Assembly (NCBI GenBank): GCA_016865035.1
Contig: CP018227.1
Coordinates: 2,137,501 to 2,201,500, forward strand
Length of the DNA: 64,000 nt
Source: Kordiimonadales bacterium IMCC3096
GTDB taxonomy: Bacteria > Pseudomonadota > Alphaproteobacteria > Minwuiales > Minwuiaceae
Direction of reading: 5' to 3'
The position numbers and the translations under genes were made by a program. Below, one piece after another: positions 1 to 8,872 of this stretch (position 1 is the first letter of the stretch; each line of letters opens with the position of its first letter). Below the pieces are notes generated by a model. That model was not told the origin of the DNA, did no database searches, and saw only the letters and a program-made list of their open reading frames with translations.

Positions 1-302
1 TCGAACTGGTGGCGGAGGCCGGCAGCCTCAGCGCCTTCTTCTGGTCGCACATGCCAACCGATGCGGAGCGGCCAGATCCGGTGACCCTTGCGACCCTGCG
101 GGAGAACCCGACCACGGATACGTCCAAGCGGCTCTCAAAGGCCCTGAAGAAGCGCGGCTGGCGCTTTGTCGGTCCGACCACCGCCTATGCCTTCATGCAG
201 GCCATGGGGCTGGTCAATGACCATCTGGAGGGCTGCTGCATGCGGGAGCCTGTGGAGCAGGCGCGGCAGGCGTTCATCAAGGGGCTTCAGGGACCGGCGT
301 AG
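1..302 (+). CDS. tag: DNA-3-methyladenine glycosylase I, C-terminal part
   Basis: This is the 3' end of a gene that begins before the window; the frame is open from the first bases. The product excises 3-methyladenine from alkylated DNA as the first step of base-excision repair. The visible ~100 residues match the end of the Tag family: a WRFVGPTTAYAFMQA segment, then GLVNDH and a Cys pair, with the His and Cys residues expected to help bind the structural zinc. The last 16 bases overlap the convergent sugar dehydrogenase gene. The N-terminal catalytic half cannot be seen. Confidence 0.85.
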   Translation, partial: ELVAEAGSLSAFFWSHMPTDAERPDPVTLATLRENPTTDTSKRLSKALKKRGWRFVGPTTAYAFMQAMGLVNDHLEGCCMREPVEQARQAFIKGLQGPA

Positions 303-1537
303 GATATCCGCCAGACCGCCCGTCCACTGTCGTCCGCCACCAGCAGGCTGCCATCGGTCCATACCGCGAGTCCCGCGGGACGTCCGATCACCTCCGCCCG
401 GTCCCGCCCCGCGACCCAGAATCCGGTGGCGAAGTTGCTGTAGCTGCCGACCGGACGACCGTCCCGGAACGGCACGCGGACGATCTTGTATCCGGTCGGT
501 GTGGCCGAGTTCCAGGAGCCGTGCAGCGCGACGAAGGCATCCCCCCGATAGTCGGCGGGGAACTGCTGGCCCTGATAGAACACCAGGCCCAGCGGCGCGG
601 AATGGGACTTGAACAGCACGTCCGGGACAATGGCCCTCGCGGCCTGATCCGCCCCGCGCCCACCCATGTTGGGATCGGGATTGGCGCCGATGTAGCTGAA
701 GGGCCAGCCATAGAAGCCGCCCGGTTCCACCCGCGTCAGATAGTCGGGCACCAGGCCGTCCCCCAGCCCGTCCCTTTCATTGACCACGACATAGAGGTCA
801 TCGGTGCCGGGGTAGAAGGCGATGCCGACCGGGTTGCGCAGGCCGGTGGCGAAGGTTGTCTGCGCTGATCCGTCCGACGCGAATTGCTGCACGGTGGCGC
901 GGGGGGGATCCTCCACCTGAATGTTGCCGCGCGATCCGACCGCGACATGGAACCGGTCACCGTCCGGTGCGAAGGCCAGGTTGCGGGTCCAGTGTCCGCC
1001 GCCATTGCCCAGCGCGCGAGGGCCGGTCACGGGTTCAGCCGGTCCCGCCGCCTTCATGTCCCCCACACGGTAGGGCAGGCGGCTGACGCGGGTTTCCTCC
1101 CCCACGTAGACCCAGCCATCGCGGATCGCCAGCCCGTGCGGTGCGTCGAGGCCATCGGCGAACGTGCCCCGGACCTCGGCCCTGCCGTCCCCGTCCGCAT
1201 CCCGCAGCAGGGTGATCTTTCCGGCCCGCGATTCAGCCAGCAGCACATCGCCGTTCGGTGCGACGGCCATCCAGCGCGGATGCGACAGGCCCGTTGCGAA
1301 CAGCTCGGCCCGGAAGCCGGCGGGAACCTTCAGTGTCGCCCCAGCGGGACGCTCGACCCGATAGGCCGAACTGGCGACGCTGTCGGTGGCGAAGGGAGGC
1401 GGCAGGTCAGCGGGGCGAATATGGAAGCTTTCGCCCACGGGCTGATGATCGGGTGGCAGCGGTTGCGAAACGGCCGCGCAGGACAGCGTCAGCAGCGCGG
1501 GAACAAGGACATGCAGGCGTGACAACGGGTGGCGCAT
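287..1537 (-). CDS. PQQ-type sugar/sorbosone dehydrogenase-like beta-propeller protein
   Basis: About 416 residues. The N-terminus is a signal peptide (basic start, hydrophobic VLVPALLTLSCAA), possibly a lipoprotein signal ending at the Cys. The rest has repeated propeller blades: FRAELFATGLSHPRWMAVAP, a DADGDG calcium-like loop, GNGGGHWTRNLAFAPDG, and the late GSWN and PAGLAVW segments. These are typical of soluble glucose/L-sorbosone dehydrogenase-like proteins, which oxidise sugars or aldoses in the periplasm using PQQ. The substrate is unknown. In-frame starts at 1558, 1549 and 1537 are all possible; 1537 gives the cleanest signal peptide, with a GGGGGAG motif 12 bases upstream. Confidence 0.7.
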   Translation of the reverse strand: MRHPLSRLHVLVPALLTLSCAAVSQPLPPDHQPVGESFHIRPADLPPPFATDSVASSAYRVERPAGATLKVPAGFRAELFATGLSHPRWMAVAPNGDVLLAESRAGKITLLRDADGDGRAEVRGTFADGLDAPHGLAIRDGWVYVGEETRVSRLPYRVGDMKAAGPAEPVTGPRALGNGGGHWTRNLAFAPDGDRFHVAVGSRGNIQVEDPPRATVQQFASDGSAQTTFATGLRNPVGIAFYPGTDDLYVVVNERDGLGDGLVPDYLTRVEPGGFYGWPFSYIGANPDPNMGGRGADQAARAIVPDVLFKSHSAPLGLVFYQGQQFPADYRGDAFVALHGSWNSATPTGYKIVRVPFRDGRPVGSYSNFATGFWVAGRDRAEVIGRPAGLAVWTDGSLLVADDSGRAVWRISYAGP

Positions 1538-1595
1538 TTTCTGTTTCATCTCCCCCATATGGGGTGACGCGACGGCAGGTCGAGGGGGGTCCCGG

Positions 1596-2282
1596 TCAGT
1601 TCACCGTGGGAAAATGCGTCTCGAAGGCCTTCTGCCCCTTGGCCGAGAAACTGATGATCCGCGATTTCGGTACCCGCTCGGCCCAGCCAAGCCCGATAAA
1701 ACGGTCCAGCAGCGCGGTGCCGAGGGCGCCGGCCATGTGCGTGCGCCGCTCGCTCCAGTCCAAGCAGGACTTGCAGACCGGCCGCCGCTCCCGCTCCAGC
1801 GCCTCGACATCGATGCCGAGGTCTTCCAGGAATTCGCGGCCCGCGTCGGTCAGGGTGAAATCCGTCTCTGATCCGGTCAGCAACTGGCGCTGCTGCAGAC
1901 TGTCGAAAAGCTGCACGCCCAGATCACCGGCCAGGTGGTTGTAGCAGACGCGCGCGCGCCGCAGGGCCGGATCCTTCGGACCCGGGCGGGTCCGCATCAG
2001 TCCCCGGCTTGCGGCGAGGCCCATCATGGCCTCCAGGACCTGAGCCACTTCATCGTCGGCCAGCGTGAAATAGCGGTGCCTGCCCTGCTTGCGTTGCTGC
2101 AGCAGCCCGGCACCCTCCAGCTTCGAAAGGTGGGAACTGGCTGTCTGGACGGTGATACCGGCCTCCGAGGCCAGTTCCGTCGCCGTCAGCGCCTTGCCGC
2201 TCATCAGCGCGATCAGCATGTTGGCCCGCGCCGGGTCGCCAATGACGGAACCGAGCAGGGCAATATCTGGTCCTTCTTTCAT
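1596..2282 (-). CDS. ArsR-family winged-helix transcriptional regulator
   Basis: The 228-residue protein begins with an ArsR winged helix (about residues 5-85). It includes the start IGDPARANMLIALM, the recognition region AGITVQTASSHLSKLE and the wing region KQGRHRYF. The longer C-terminal half contains a CKSCLDWSER motif and a second helical region found in ArsR regulators of this larger subtype. It probably represses itself or its neighbours in response to a small molecule, which is unknown. The frame is open upstream, but ATG 2282 is preferred because homology starts there. It is divergent from the NIPSNAP gene, with which it may share a control region. Confidence 0.8.
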   Translation of the reverse strand: MKEGPDIALLGSVIGDPARANMLIALMSGKALTATELASEAGITVQTASSHLSKLEGAGLLQQRKQGRHRYFTLADDEVAQVLEAMMGLAASRGLMRTRPGPKDPALRRARVCYNHLAGDLGVQLFDSLQQRQLLTGSETDFTLTDAGREFLEDLGIDVEALERERRPVCKSCLDWSERRTHMAGALGTALLDRFIGLGWAERVPKSRIISFSAKGQKAFETHFPTVN

Positions 2283-2303
2283 GGTTCGATGATAGTCGAA
2301 GCC
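2283..2303. promoter_or_regulatory. imperfect inverted repeat, possible ArsR operator
   Basis: The arms GGTTCGA and TCGAAGCC surround a short centre directly upstream of the ArsR start, in the 78-bp divergent gap to the NIPSNAP gene. Autoregulation of ArsR proteins by such sites is common. The assignment rests on position and symmetry only. Confidence 0.3.
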
Positions 2304-2360
2304 TCTACAGGCGACAATCGGGCATTCCCGGGTGCGTAACGCAAACCCGGAGAGTTTCCC

Positions 2361-2693
2361 ATGATCACATGTTTCATCCGCTATCACATCGACCCGACGA
2401 AGAAGGCGCAGTTTGCCGAATATGCCCGCAACTGGGGTCAGGCCATCCCGCGCTGCGGCGCTGATCTGGTCGGCTATTACGCGCCGCACGAGGGGTCATC
2501 CACGCTGGCCTACGGCGTCTACAACATCGAGAGCCTGGCGGCCTGTGAAGCCTATCGGGCAAAGCTGGCCGCCGATCCCCTGGGGCAGGAGAACTACGGC
2601 TTTGCCCAGCGGGAGAAGTTCCTGCTGCGGGAAGACAGGACCTTTCTGAAACGTGTTTCAGCGCCGCATGGCCCCGCCGAAGAGGTCGGCTGA
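2361..2693 (+). CDS. NIPSNAP family protein
   Basis: The 110-residue protein has the ferredoxin-like alpha/beta fold pattern of NIPSNAP proteins: MITCFIRYHIDPTK at the start, a central GYYAPHEG loop and a late YGFAQREKFLLRED segment. Bacterial members are small dimeric proteins with no firmly established reaction, often beside regulators or oxidoreductases. It is divergent from the ArsR gene, which suggests it is that regulator's target. It ends three bases before the convergent PaiB-like gene. Confidence 0.75.
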   Translation: MITCFIRYHIDPTKKAQFAEYARNWGQAIPRCGADLVGYYAPHEGSSTLAYGVYNIESLAACEAYRAKLAADPLGQENYGFAQREKFLLREDRTFLKRVSAPHGPAEEVG

Positions 2694-2696
2694 TCG

Positions 2697-3317
2697 TCAG
2701 TCCCGGTCATCGCCGGGGATCATGCCGCCGACTGTCCGCGTCATGGCATCGTCGGAGGCGGCGAGGCCGGTGCGGACAGCGGCCCGATCCTCCGGCGTGC
2801 GGTTCTGGCTCATCTTCCACTTTCCCTCCAGCCGCTCGATCGGGATGCGGAAGGCGACGATGCCCTTCTGCATCCCGGCGCGGTAGCTCTCCGGCGTGGA
2901 TTCATACTGCCAGCCCTCCGCGCCCTCGTACCCGCCGCTGAGGCGGCGCATCAGGGCGGAGACTTCGTCCGCGTCCCCGATGATCTGCGGCGTGCCATAG
3001 GCGTGGACAACGGCATAGTTCCACGTCGGCACGTTCGGACTGGAGGCATACAGGGTTGGCGAGACATAGGTGTGCGGGCCGGAGAACACGGCCAGCACCG
3101 GCGCGCGCCCGAAATCCCGCCACTGCGGATTGGCCCGCGCCATGTGCGCCAGCAGGGTGCCGTTCGGGCCAGCCTGGCGGTCAAGGATGAAGGGCAGGTG
3201 TGTGCCGAAGGGCGCGCCATCCGGGCCCGTCGTGACCAGCAGGCCGAACTCGTTGGCTTCGATCAGATCGTGGCATGTGGCAGCGTCCTCGACGCTGAAA
3301 TGGCTGGGGCGGTACAT
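2697..3317 (-). CDS. FMN-binding PaiB-family protein
   Basis: The 206-residue protein matches the PaiB family from end to end. It has MYRPSHF at the start, an LLVTTGPDGAPFGTHLPF strand pair, a HMARANPQW segment, the FSGPHTYVSPTLY motif and VPTWNYAVVHAYG. The fold is a split beta-barrel that binds FMN. The name 'negative regulator' comes from Bacillus PaiB; a flavin- or heme-related function is equally likely. Its start overlaps the stop of the broken phosphatase gene by one base (TGATG), so the two form a transcription unit. Confidence 0.82.
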   Translation of the reverse strand: MYRPSHFSVEDAATCHDLIEANEFGLLVTTGPDGAPFGTHLPFILDRQAGPNGTLLAHMARANPQWRDFGRAPVLAVFSGPHTYVSPTLYASSPNVPTWNYAVVHAYGTPQIIGDADEVSALMRRLSGGYEGAEGWQYESTPESYRAGMQKGIVAFRIPIERLEGKWKMSQNRTPEDRAAVRTGLAASDDAMTRTVGGMIPGDDRD

Positions 3318-4172
3318 CAGTTCGACACGCTGCCTTTCAGGAACGGCTTCGCCTGCATGCTGTCGGGGATCGGCAGTCCGAAGCGGGAGAGGATGGTGGG
3401 GGCAAGCTGCAGCTGGTCCAGCAGCGCGTCTTCCTCCGGCCCCTTGGCGTCACCGAAATAGTAGACCGGGAAGTCGCGCATGTCGGGCGCATTGCCGCCG
3501 TGATGGCCGCGGTCGCTGTGGCCATGGTCCGCGGTCACGATCACCTCGTACCCCGCCGCGCGCCAGGCCGGCAGGAAGGCTGCGAGCGAGGCATCCACCG
3601 TGTAGCAGGCGAGGTCCATCGGGCCACAGTCCTGCCCGAAGCGATGCGACATGGAATCCAGCGTGCAGGTATGCAGCAGGCCATAGTCCAGGCCGAAGCG
3701 GCCGATCAGGTTGGTCAGCGTGGCGAACAGGTCCACGTCACTTGGCGTCATCTGGTTGTCGCGGCTTTCGCCGGTCATGGTGTGCAACCGGCCATGCCGG
3801 ATCGGCAGGCTGTCATCATCGAATTCGATGTCCCGGACGGGATCGAAGGGATCGCGGTTGAACATCCGCGACCAGTCCGAATGGGTCACCGCGCCCGTGA
3901 CGCCGCCCGCCCCTGAAACGGCGGAGAAGATGTCCGGCAGATTCAGCCGACGCACGGTCTGGTTGGACGTGATGCCATGCACCTGCGGCGGCACGCCGGT
4001 ATGGATGGAGGCATAGCAGGGACCGGAGGTGGAGGGGCAGGACGGAGCGCATGCGCCAGACACGCGCCTCCCCGCTGCTGACCCAGCCCTCCAGATTGCC
4101 CATCAGCCGCCGGGCAGCCCGCCAGGCCAGCCCGTCCAGCACGATCATCAGAAGCTTGCGTTGCAGCGCCAC
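3317..4172 (-). pseudogene. alkaline phosphatase-superfamily hydrolase with a one-base frameshift
   Basis: The N-terminal 46 residues (MALQRKLLMIVLDGLAW onward, starting at 4172) are in one frame. The remainder, beginning STSGPCYASIHTG, is in another. The two join smoothly if one G is removed from the run of four at 4034-4037, which restores a ~284-residue protein. Metal-site features of the phosphatase / phosphodiesterase superfamily are present: IVLDG near the N-terminus, the Ser/Thr-Gly-Pro-Cys nucleophile region, TCTLDSMSHRFG and TADHGHSDRGHHGG. The homopolymer position fits either a real inactivating mutation or a base-calling error. The downstream PaiB-like gene is coupled to it. Confidence 0.75.
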
Positions 4173-4264
4173 CGGAATATCCCCCGTTCAATCCTGTGGA
4201 TGGGAGAAGACTATGGTCGGAAAGCCGCGTCAATGAGGCGGCGTCGCCAGCCGGGCGGCGGCCG

Positions 4265-5314
4265 TCAGGCGGCCAGGGTTCGTGCCGCCTTGCCGAGGAC
4301 TTCCTGCGCCATCCGGTCGGCCATTGCACCCGTCGGGATGCCTTCCCGGGTCGCGCGGCGGAACAGGTCCGTCAGTGTGCCCCCGATGCGGGTGACATGT
4401 TCGAACGCCGTGTCACGGTCATAGTCGGGGCCTTCATGGGCGATGTTGATGATGCCGCCCGCGTTGATGACGTAGTCCGGGGCATAGAGGATCTCCCGCG
4501 CTGCCAGCATCTCGTCGTGCCGGGCCTCGGCGAGCTGGTTGTTGGCCGACCCGGCGACGATGGAGGCCCGCAGCAGCGGGATCGTTTCATCGTTCAGGCC
4601 CGCGCCCAGCGCACAGGGTGCGAAGACATCGGCACGCACCTTGTGGATCGCGTCGGTGCCCACCGCCGCCGCGCCGAACGACTTCGTGGCGGCAGTCATC
4701 AGACCATCGCGCATGTCGGAGACGATCAGCCTTGCCCCGGCCTCGTGCAGGCGGTTGCAGAGATCCCAGCCGACATGGCCGAGACCCTGCACCGCGACGG
4801 TGACGCCCTTCAGTTCATCGTCGCCACGCTGATGTTTCAGTGCGGCCTGGATGCCGACGAACACGCCGAGCGCGGTGGCGGGGGAGGGGTCGCCCGACCC
4901 GCTTTCCAGTCCGGCGACGAAACCTGTTTCCTCCCGCACGAACGCCATGTCGGCGGGGGAGGTTCCGACGTCCTCCGCGATGATGTAGGCGCCGCCGAGG
5001 CGTTCCACGAACCGGCCCATGGCGTGGAACAGGTCCGGCGTGGCGATCCTGCGCGGATCACCGATGATCACCGACTTGCCGCCGCCGCGACCGGTGCCGG
5101 CCAGGGCAGCCTTGAATGTCATGCCGCGCGACAGGCGCAGGGCGTCGGTCAGGGCTTCCTGTTCTCTGGCATAGGGCCAGAAGCGGCAGCCGCCGAGTCC
5201 GGCGCCCAGCGTCGTGTCATGGACGGCAATGATGGCGTTCAGACCCGTCGCGGCGTCGCGGCAGAACACGACCTCCTCGTGGTCGTCGAAATCGGGTGCG
5301 CTGAACACGGCCAT
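4265..5314 (-). CDS. leucine/Glu/Phe/Val-type amino acid dehydrogenase
   Basis: The 349-residue protein deaminates a branched-chain or aromatic amino acid to its 2-oxo acid with NAD+. It shows the glycine-rich substrate loop LGAGLGGCRFWPY, the catalytic-lysine motif GRGGGKSV, a second active-site motif ISAEDVGTS-like (IIAEDVGTSPADM), and the dinucleotide site VAVQGLGHVG. The late GGIINIAHE segment is typical of leucine dehydrogenase. Start 5314 is chosen because an AGGAGG motif lies five bases upstream; the frame is open for 225 more bases. A 270-bp gap to the next gene contains no convincing promoter. Confidence 0.82.
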   Translation of the reverse strand: MAVFSAPDFDDHEEVVFCRDAATGLNAIIAVHDTTLGAGLGGCRFWPYAREQEALTDALRLSRGMTFKAALAGTGRGGGKSVIIGDPRRIATPDLFHAMGRFVERLGGAYIIAEDVGTSPADMAFVREETGFVAGLESGSGDPSPATALGVFVGIQAALKHQRGDDELKGVTVAVQGLGHVGWDLCNRLHEAGARLIVSDMRDGLMTAATKSFGAAAVGTDAIHKVRADVFAPCALGAGLNDETIPLLRASIVAGSANNQLAEARHDEMLAAREILYAPDYVINAGGIINIAHEGPDYDRDTAFEHVTRIGGTLTDLFRRATREGIPTGAMADRMAQEVLGKAARTLAA

Positions 5315-5584
5315 CATGGCCTCCTTGATCGCGTTTGCGGGACTTTCCCTGTTCCGGGGCAGGATTTGGCTCAGCCTGCGCGCGGGTTCAACACTCAACC
5401 GCAGGGTGTCACAAAAACGCAGTAATCCATCTCGCTGGCGAGAATATTCCGCCGGCTGGGCCCGCCACGCTCCGCTGTGCGCAAGAATCTTTCGCGTTCT
5501 GGTCACGTCCATGTGTGTCGATCCGGCGCAACCCGGCACCTAGGGTTCTCCGTAGACACGGAAGGTGTTCAGGGGGAGGGTTCG

Positions 5585-6598
5585 ATGCGTTCGATTACCA
5601 GGCTGCTGCTGGCATCCGCATGGCTGTTCGGTCTGGCCGCGGGACCGGCCTGGGCGCAGACCGACGCGCAGTATGTCCGCTACTGGAAGCAGGAATGGCC
5701 GGTCACGGACTTCAGCAGGTCCTCGGTCGATTTCTCGGAGATCCTGCATGGCGGTCCGCCGAAGGACGGTATCCCGCCGATCGATGAACCGGCCTTCGTG
5801 TCCGTGACCGAAGCCGACGGGATTCTGGCGGACCGGGAACCGGTGATCGGGCTGGTGGTGAACGGGGAGGCAAAGGCCTATCCGCTGCAGGTGCTGATGT
5901 TTCACGAGATCGCCAACGACACGATTGGCGGGGTCCCGGTTGCCGTGACGTTCTGCCCGTTGTGCAACGCGGCCATCGTGTTCGATCGGCGCGTCGGCGA
6001 CCGCGTGCTGGATTTCGGTACCACGGGAAAGCTGCGTCGGTCCGATCTGGTGATGTGGGACCGCCAGACCGAGAGCTGGTGGCAGCAGTTCCTCGGTGAA
6101 GCCATCGTGGGCGAGATGACCGGCACCCGCCTGACCATGATCCCGTCACGGCTGGAGTCCTGGGCCCGGTTCCGTGCCCGCGCGCCGGAGGCGACCGTGC
6201 TGGTGCCGAACGGACGCTACCAGCGTTCCTACGGCGGCAATCCCTACCTGCATTACGACAGTTCAGCGCGTCCCTTCCTGTATCGCGGAGAAATGCCGGC
6301 CGGCATTCCGCCCCTGATGCGGGTGGTGACGCTGGCAGAGCGAGGGGCGTGGAGCCTCGACTTCATGAAACTGAACCGCACCGTGCATCTGGATGACGGA
6401 ACGACGATCCACTGGGAACCCGGACAGGCGTCGGCCCTGGACAGTGGCGAGATTGCGGAGGGGCGGGACGTGGGCAACTTTACCGTCACCCGTTTCGAGA
6501 ACGGCAGGGAGGTCGATGTCCGGCATGGCGTCGATTTCGTCTTCGCCTACCACGCCTTCTATCCGGACAGCCCCATTCATCACGTGACGACGCGATAG
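5585..6598 (+). CDS. secreted DUF3179 domain protein
   Basis: The protein has 337 residues with a classical signal peptide ending near GPAWAQ. The mature part is a DUF3179 domain: VIGLVVNGEAKAYPL, a VTFCPLCNAAIVFDR motif with two cysteines, FGTTGKLRRSDLVMWDRQT, WWQQFLGEAIVG and GRYQRSYGGNPY. These proteins are exported and their biochemical role is not established; the conserved CPLC pair suggests a metal or redox site. ATG 5585 follows a GGGGGAGGG ribosome-binding site. It is divergent from the leucine-type dehydrogenase. Confidence 0.8.
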   Translation: MRSITRLLLASAWLFGLAAGPAWAQTDAQYVRYWKQEWPVTDFSRSSVDFSEILHGGPPKDGIPPIDEPAFVSVTEADGILADREPVIGLVVNGEAKAYPLQVLMFHEIANDTIGGVPVAVTFCPLCNAAIVFDRRVGDRVLDFGTTGKLRRSDLVMWDRQTESWWQQFLGEAIVGEMTGTRLTMIPSRLESWARFRARAPEATVLVPNGRYQRSYGGNPYLHYDSSARPFLYRGEMPAGIPPLMRVVTLAERGAWSLDFMKLNRTVHLDDGTTIHWEPGQASALDSGEIAEGRDVGNFTVTRFENGREVDVRHGVDFVFAYHAFYPDSPIHHVTTR

Positions 6599-6635
6599 CC
6601 TGCGGGCTGGGTCTGCGCCGGTCCCGGCACCCCCG

Positions 6636-7586
6636 TCAGGGCAGCTTGCCGGTGCGTCCCAGGCTGTCGATCGCCTGCACGATCCGGTCGAAGCTCTCCC
6701 GGGCGCGGCGGGCGCGATGGCGTGCGCGCAGGTGCCCGTGGACCAGCCCCCGGTCGTTCAGCCAGACCGCGCTGCCGCCTGCCTCCACTATGCGCCGTGC
6801 ATAGACATCCCCGTCGTCGCACAGCGGGTCGCATTCGGCTGACGCGATGAAGGTCGGTGGCAGGCTGGTGAAGTCGGTGTCCCAGAGGGCCGCATAGGTC
6901 GCGTCGCCACGGACATCGGCACCGCCGCTGCGCATGGCCTGGTAGAAGTCCATGTCGCTGCGTTTCAGCATCGGTGCATCGGCGTGCAGGACGTAGGAGC
7001 CTTCGTCGATGTTGCCGCCCAGGCCCGGATAGATCAGCACCTGCCCGGCAGGCGGCCTGTCCTGTCCCCGTGTCGCATGGGAGAGAGAGGCCGCCAGATT
7101 GCCCCCGGCGCTGTCCCCGGCCAGCACGATTGCGGCATCCGTGGCCGCCCGCAGGTAGGCCCACCCGGCCATGGCATCCTCGAACGCCTTCGGATGGACA
7201 TGCTCCGGGCAGAGGCGATAGTCGACCGAGACCACGTCGAAACCGGTGCGCGCACAGATCTCCGCGCAGACGTCGTCATGGCTGTCCAGTCCGCCGACGA
7301 CGAAGCCGCCGCCGTGCAGGTACAGCACCGCCGCAGCCGGGTCACTGTCTGCCCCGTGGTAGCTGCGGATCGGCACGGCATGGCCATCGGCGCTCGGGAT
7401 CGTGCTGTCGGTCGCGCTCACGCCTTCGGGATAGCCCGCGAAGAAGGCACGGCACATGCGGTCATAGACCTCACGCTGTCCCGCCACCGTCTTGTCCACC
7501 GCATCAGCCGGATAGTAGCTCTCGGTCTCCGCGATGAAGGCCCTGATCTCGTCATCCAGCAGCTTGCCGTAGTCTGCCTGTTCCAT
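6636..7586 (-). CDS. alpha/beta hydrolase, hormone-sensitive-lipase type
   Basis: The 316-residue esterase-like protein has the HSL-family oxyanion motif YLHGGGFVVG, the nucleophile motif AGDSAGGN, and a late Asp/His region ending GLVHGHLR that supplies the rest of the triad. The most similar gene in this window is the hydrolase at 37798. It would hydrolyse short acyl esters in the cytoplasm; the substrate is unknown. Start 7586 has a GGGAGGG motif six bases upstream, while the longer open frame upstream lacks homology. It is divergent from the HAD-MaoC-crotonase operon. Confidence 0.82.
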   Translation of the reverse strand: MEQADYGKLLDDEIRAFIAETESYYPADAVDKTVAGQREVYDRMCRAFFAGYPEGVSATDSTIPSADGHAVPIRSYHGADSDPAAAVLYLHGGGFVVGGLDSHDDVCAEICARTGFDVVSVDYRLCPEHVHPKAFEDAMAGWAYLRAATDAAIVLAGDSAGGNLAASLSHATRGQDRPPAGQVLIYPGLGGNIDEGSYVLHADAPMLKRSDMDFYQAMRSGGADVRGDATYAALWDTDFTSLPPTFIASAECDPLCDDGDVYARRIVEAGGSAVWLNDRGLVHGHLRARHRARRARESFDRIVQAIDSLGRTGKLP

Positions 7587-7647
7587 CCGGTGCCCTCCCT
7601 GAAGCATGATGGCCCATCTTTGATGCTCGGACGGGGGAGGGCAAGGC

Positions 7648-8361
7648 TTGGCACTGCGTGCGGTACTGTTCGACAAGGACGGAACGCTGATCGACTTCGA
7701 CCGAACCTGGTATCCGGTGATGGCGCGGCTGGCGGCGGAGGCGGCACCCGATGATCCGGCGCGCGCGGCGGAGCTGTTGCAGATGGGGGGGCTGGACCCG
7801 GCAACGGGCCGGTTCCGCGCCGGGTCGGTGATTGCCGCCGGCACGATCGACGAGACCGTCGACCTCTGGCATCCGGCACTCAGCGGTGCACGGCGCCAGA
7901 CGATGATCGACCATTTCAATCACGCCTGCGCCACGGAGGGGGCGGCCTGTGCCGCGGCTGTTCCGGGTCTCTCCGGGGCGCTGGATGCGCTGCGCGACGC
8001 CGGATACCCGCTGGGGGTCGCCACCAACGACGGTCATGCCAGCGCCGTTGCGACGCTGGACCGGCTCGGGGTTCTCGACCGTTTCAGTCTGGTGATGGGA
8101 TATGACTCGGTGCCCGATCCCAAGCCTGCGCCGGACCAGCTGCACCGCTTCGCCGGACATGTCGGCCTTGCGGCGGCAGAGGTCGTCATGATCGGCGACA
8201 ATGTCCATGATCTGCAGATGGCCCGCGCCGGTGGTGCGGGGCTGGCGGTGGGCGTCCTGTCCGGCACCGGGTCCCGGCAGGATCTGGAGGGGCTGGCGGA
8301 CCTGATCATCGAATCGGTGGCGCAGCTGCCGCACGTACTGGAAGACCTGGGGAGGAACTGA
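7648..8361 (+). CDS. HAD-family hydrolase, phosphoglycolate phosphatase-like
   Basis: The 237-residue phosphatase has HAD motif I FDKDGTLIDFD, motif II in VATNDG, motif III lysine in DPKPAPDQ and motif IV GDNVHD. A helical cap sits between motifs I and II. It resembles Gph-like phosphatases, but the substrate is not evident. Translation appears to start at TTG 7648, seven bases after GGGGGAGG. It is the first gene of a tight operon with MaoC (one base apart) and a crotonase, which suggests an acyl-CoA or acyl-phosphate context. Confidence 0.8.
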   Translation: MALRAVLFDKDGTLIDFDRTWYPVMARLAAEAAPDDPARAAELLQMGGLDPATGRFRAGSVIAAGTIDETVDLWHPALSGARRQTMIDHFNHACATEGAACAAAVPGLSGALDALRDAGYPLGVATNDGHASAVATLDRLGVLDRFSLVMGYDSVPDPKPAPDQLHRFAGHVGLAAAEVVMIGDNVHDLQMARAGGAGLAVGVLSGTGSRQDLEGLADLIIESVAQLPHVLEDLGRN

Positions 8362-8362
8362 C

Positions 8363-8866
8363 TTGGACACGACATTCGATCCGGCCAAGCACCGGATGTG
8401 CGAGACATCATGGTTCGAGGACCTGGAGGTGGGGCAGGAATTCTACATCAACTCCCGCACCCAGACCGACGGCCTGTTCTCGGCCTTTCAGCTGGCATCG
8501 GGGGACAATCACCCGATCCACTACGACGTCGAATACTGCAAACGCCACGGCCATCGCGGCCTGCTGGCGCACGGGCTGCAGGTGATGGCGCAGACGGCGG
8601 CGGGGGCCGGGATCCTGCCGCATGTCTTCGGGGATGCCATGGTCGGTTTCCTGGAGGCGTCGGCGAAGTTTCTGGCCCCGGTCTATGCCGGGGACACGCT
8701 GTACCCGCTGCTGACCATCACCGAACTGCGCCCCGGGCGCACCACAGGGGTCGTCGTCTGCCGCGCCACCATCCACAATCAGGACGGCGTGCAGGTGCTG
8801 GAGGGCAGCCACAGCTACCTTCTGAAGAAGCGCAATCCGGATCCGAAACCGGCAACAGGGGAGTAA
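8363..8866 (+). CDS. MaoC-family (R)-specific enoyl-CoA hydratase-like protein
   Basis: The 167-residue hot-dog-fold protein carries the hydratase-2 motif, with the catalytic Asp and His in ASGDNHPIHYD, followed by HGHRGLLAHGLQVM. It would hydrate a 2-enoyl-CoA to the (R)-3-hydroxyacyl-CoA, or act on a related CoA ester. TTG 8363 is used as start: it lies one base after the upstream stop, and a GGAGG lies seven bases before it. Next comes a crotonase six bases downstream, so both belong to one acyl-CoA operon. Confidence 0.8.
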   Translation: MDTTFDPAKHRMCETSWFEDLEVGQEFYINSRTQTDGLFSAFQLASGDNHPIHYDVEYCKRHGHRGLLAHGLQVMAQTAAGAGILPHVFGDAMVGFLEASAKFLAPVYAGDTLYPLLTITELRPGRTTGVVVCRATIHNQDGVQVLEGSHSYLLKKRNPDPKPATGE

Positions 8867-8872
8867 GCGGAC

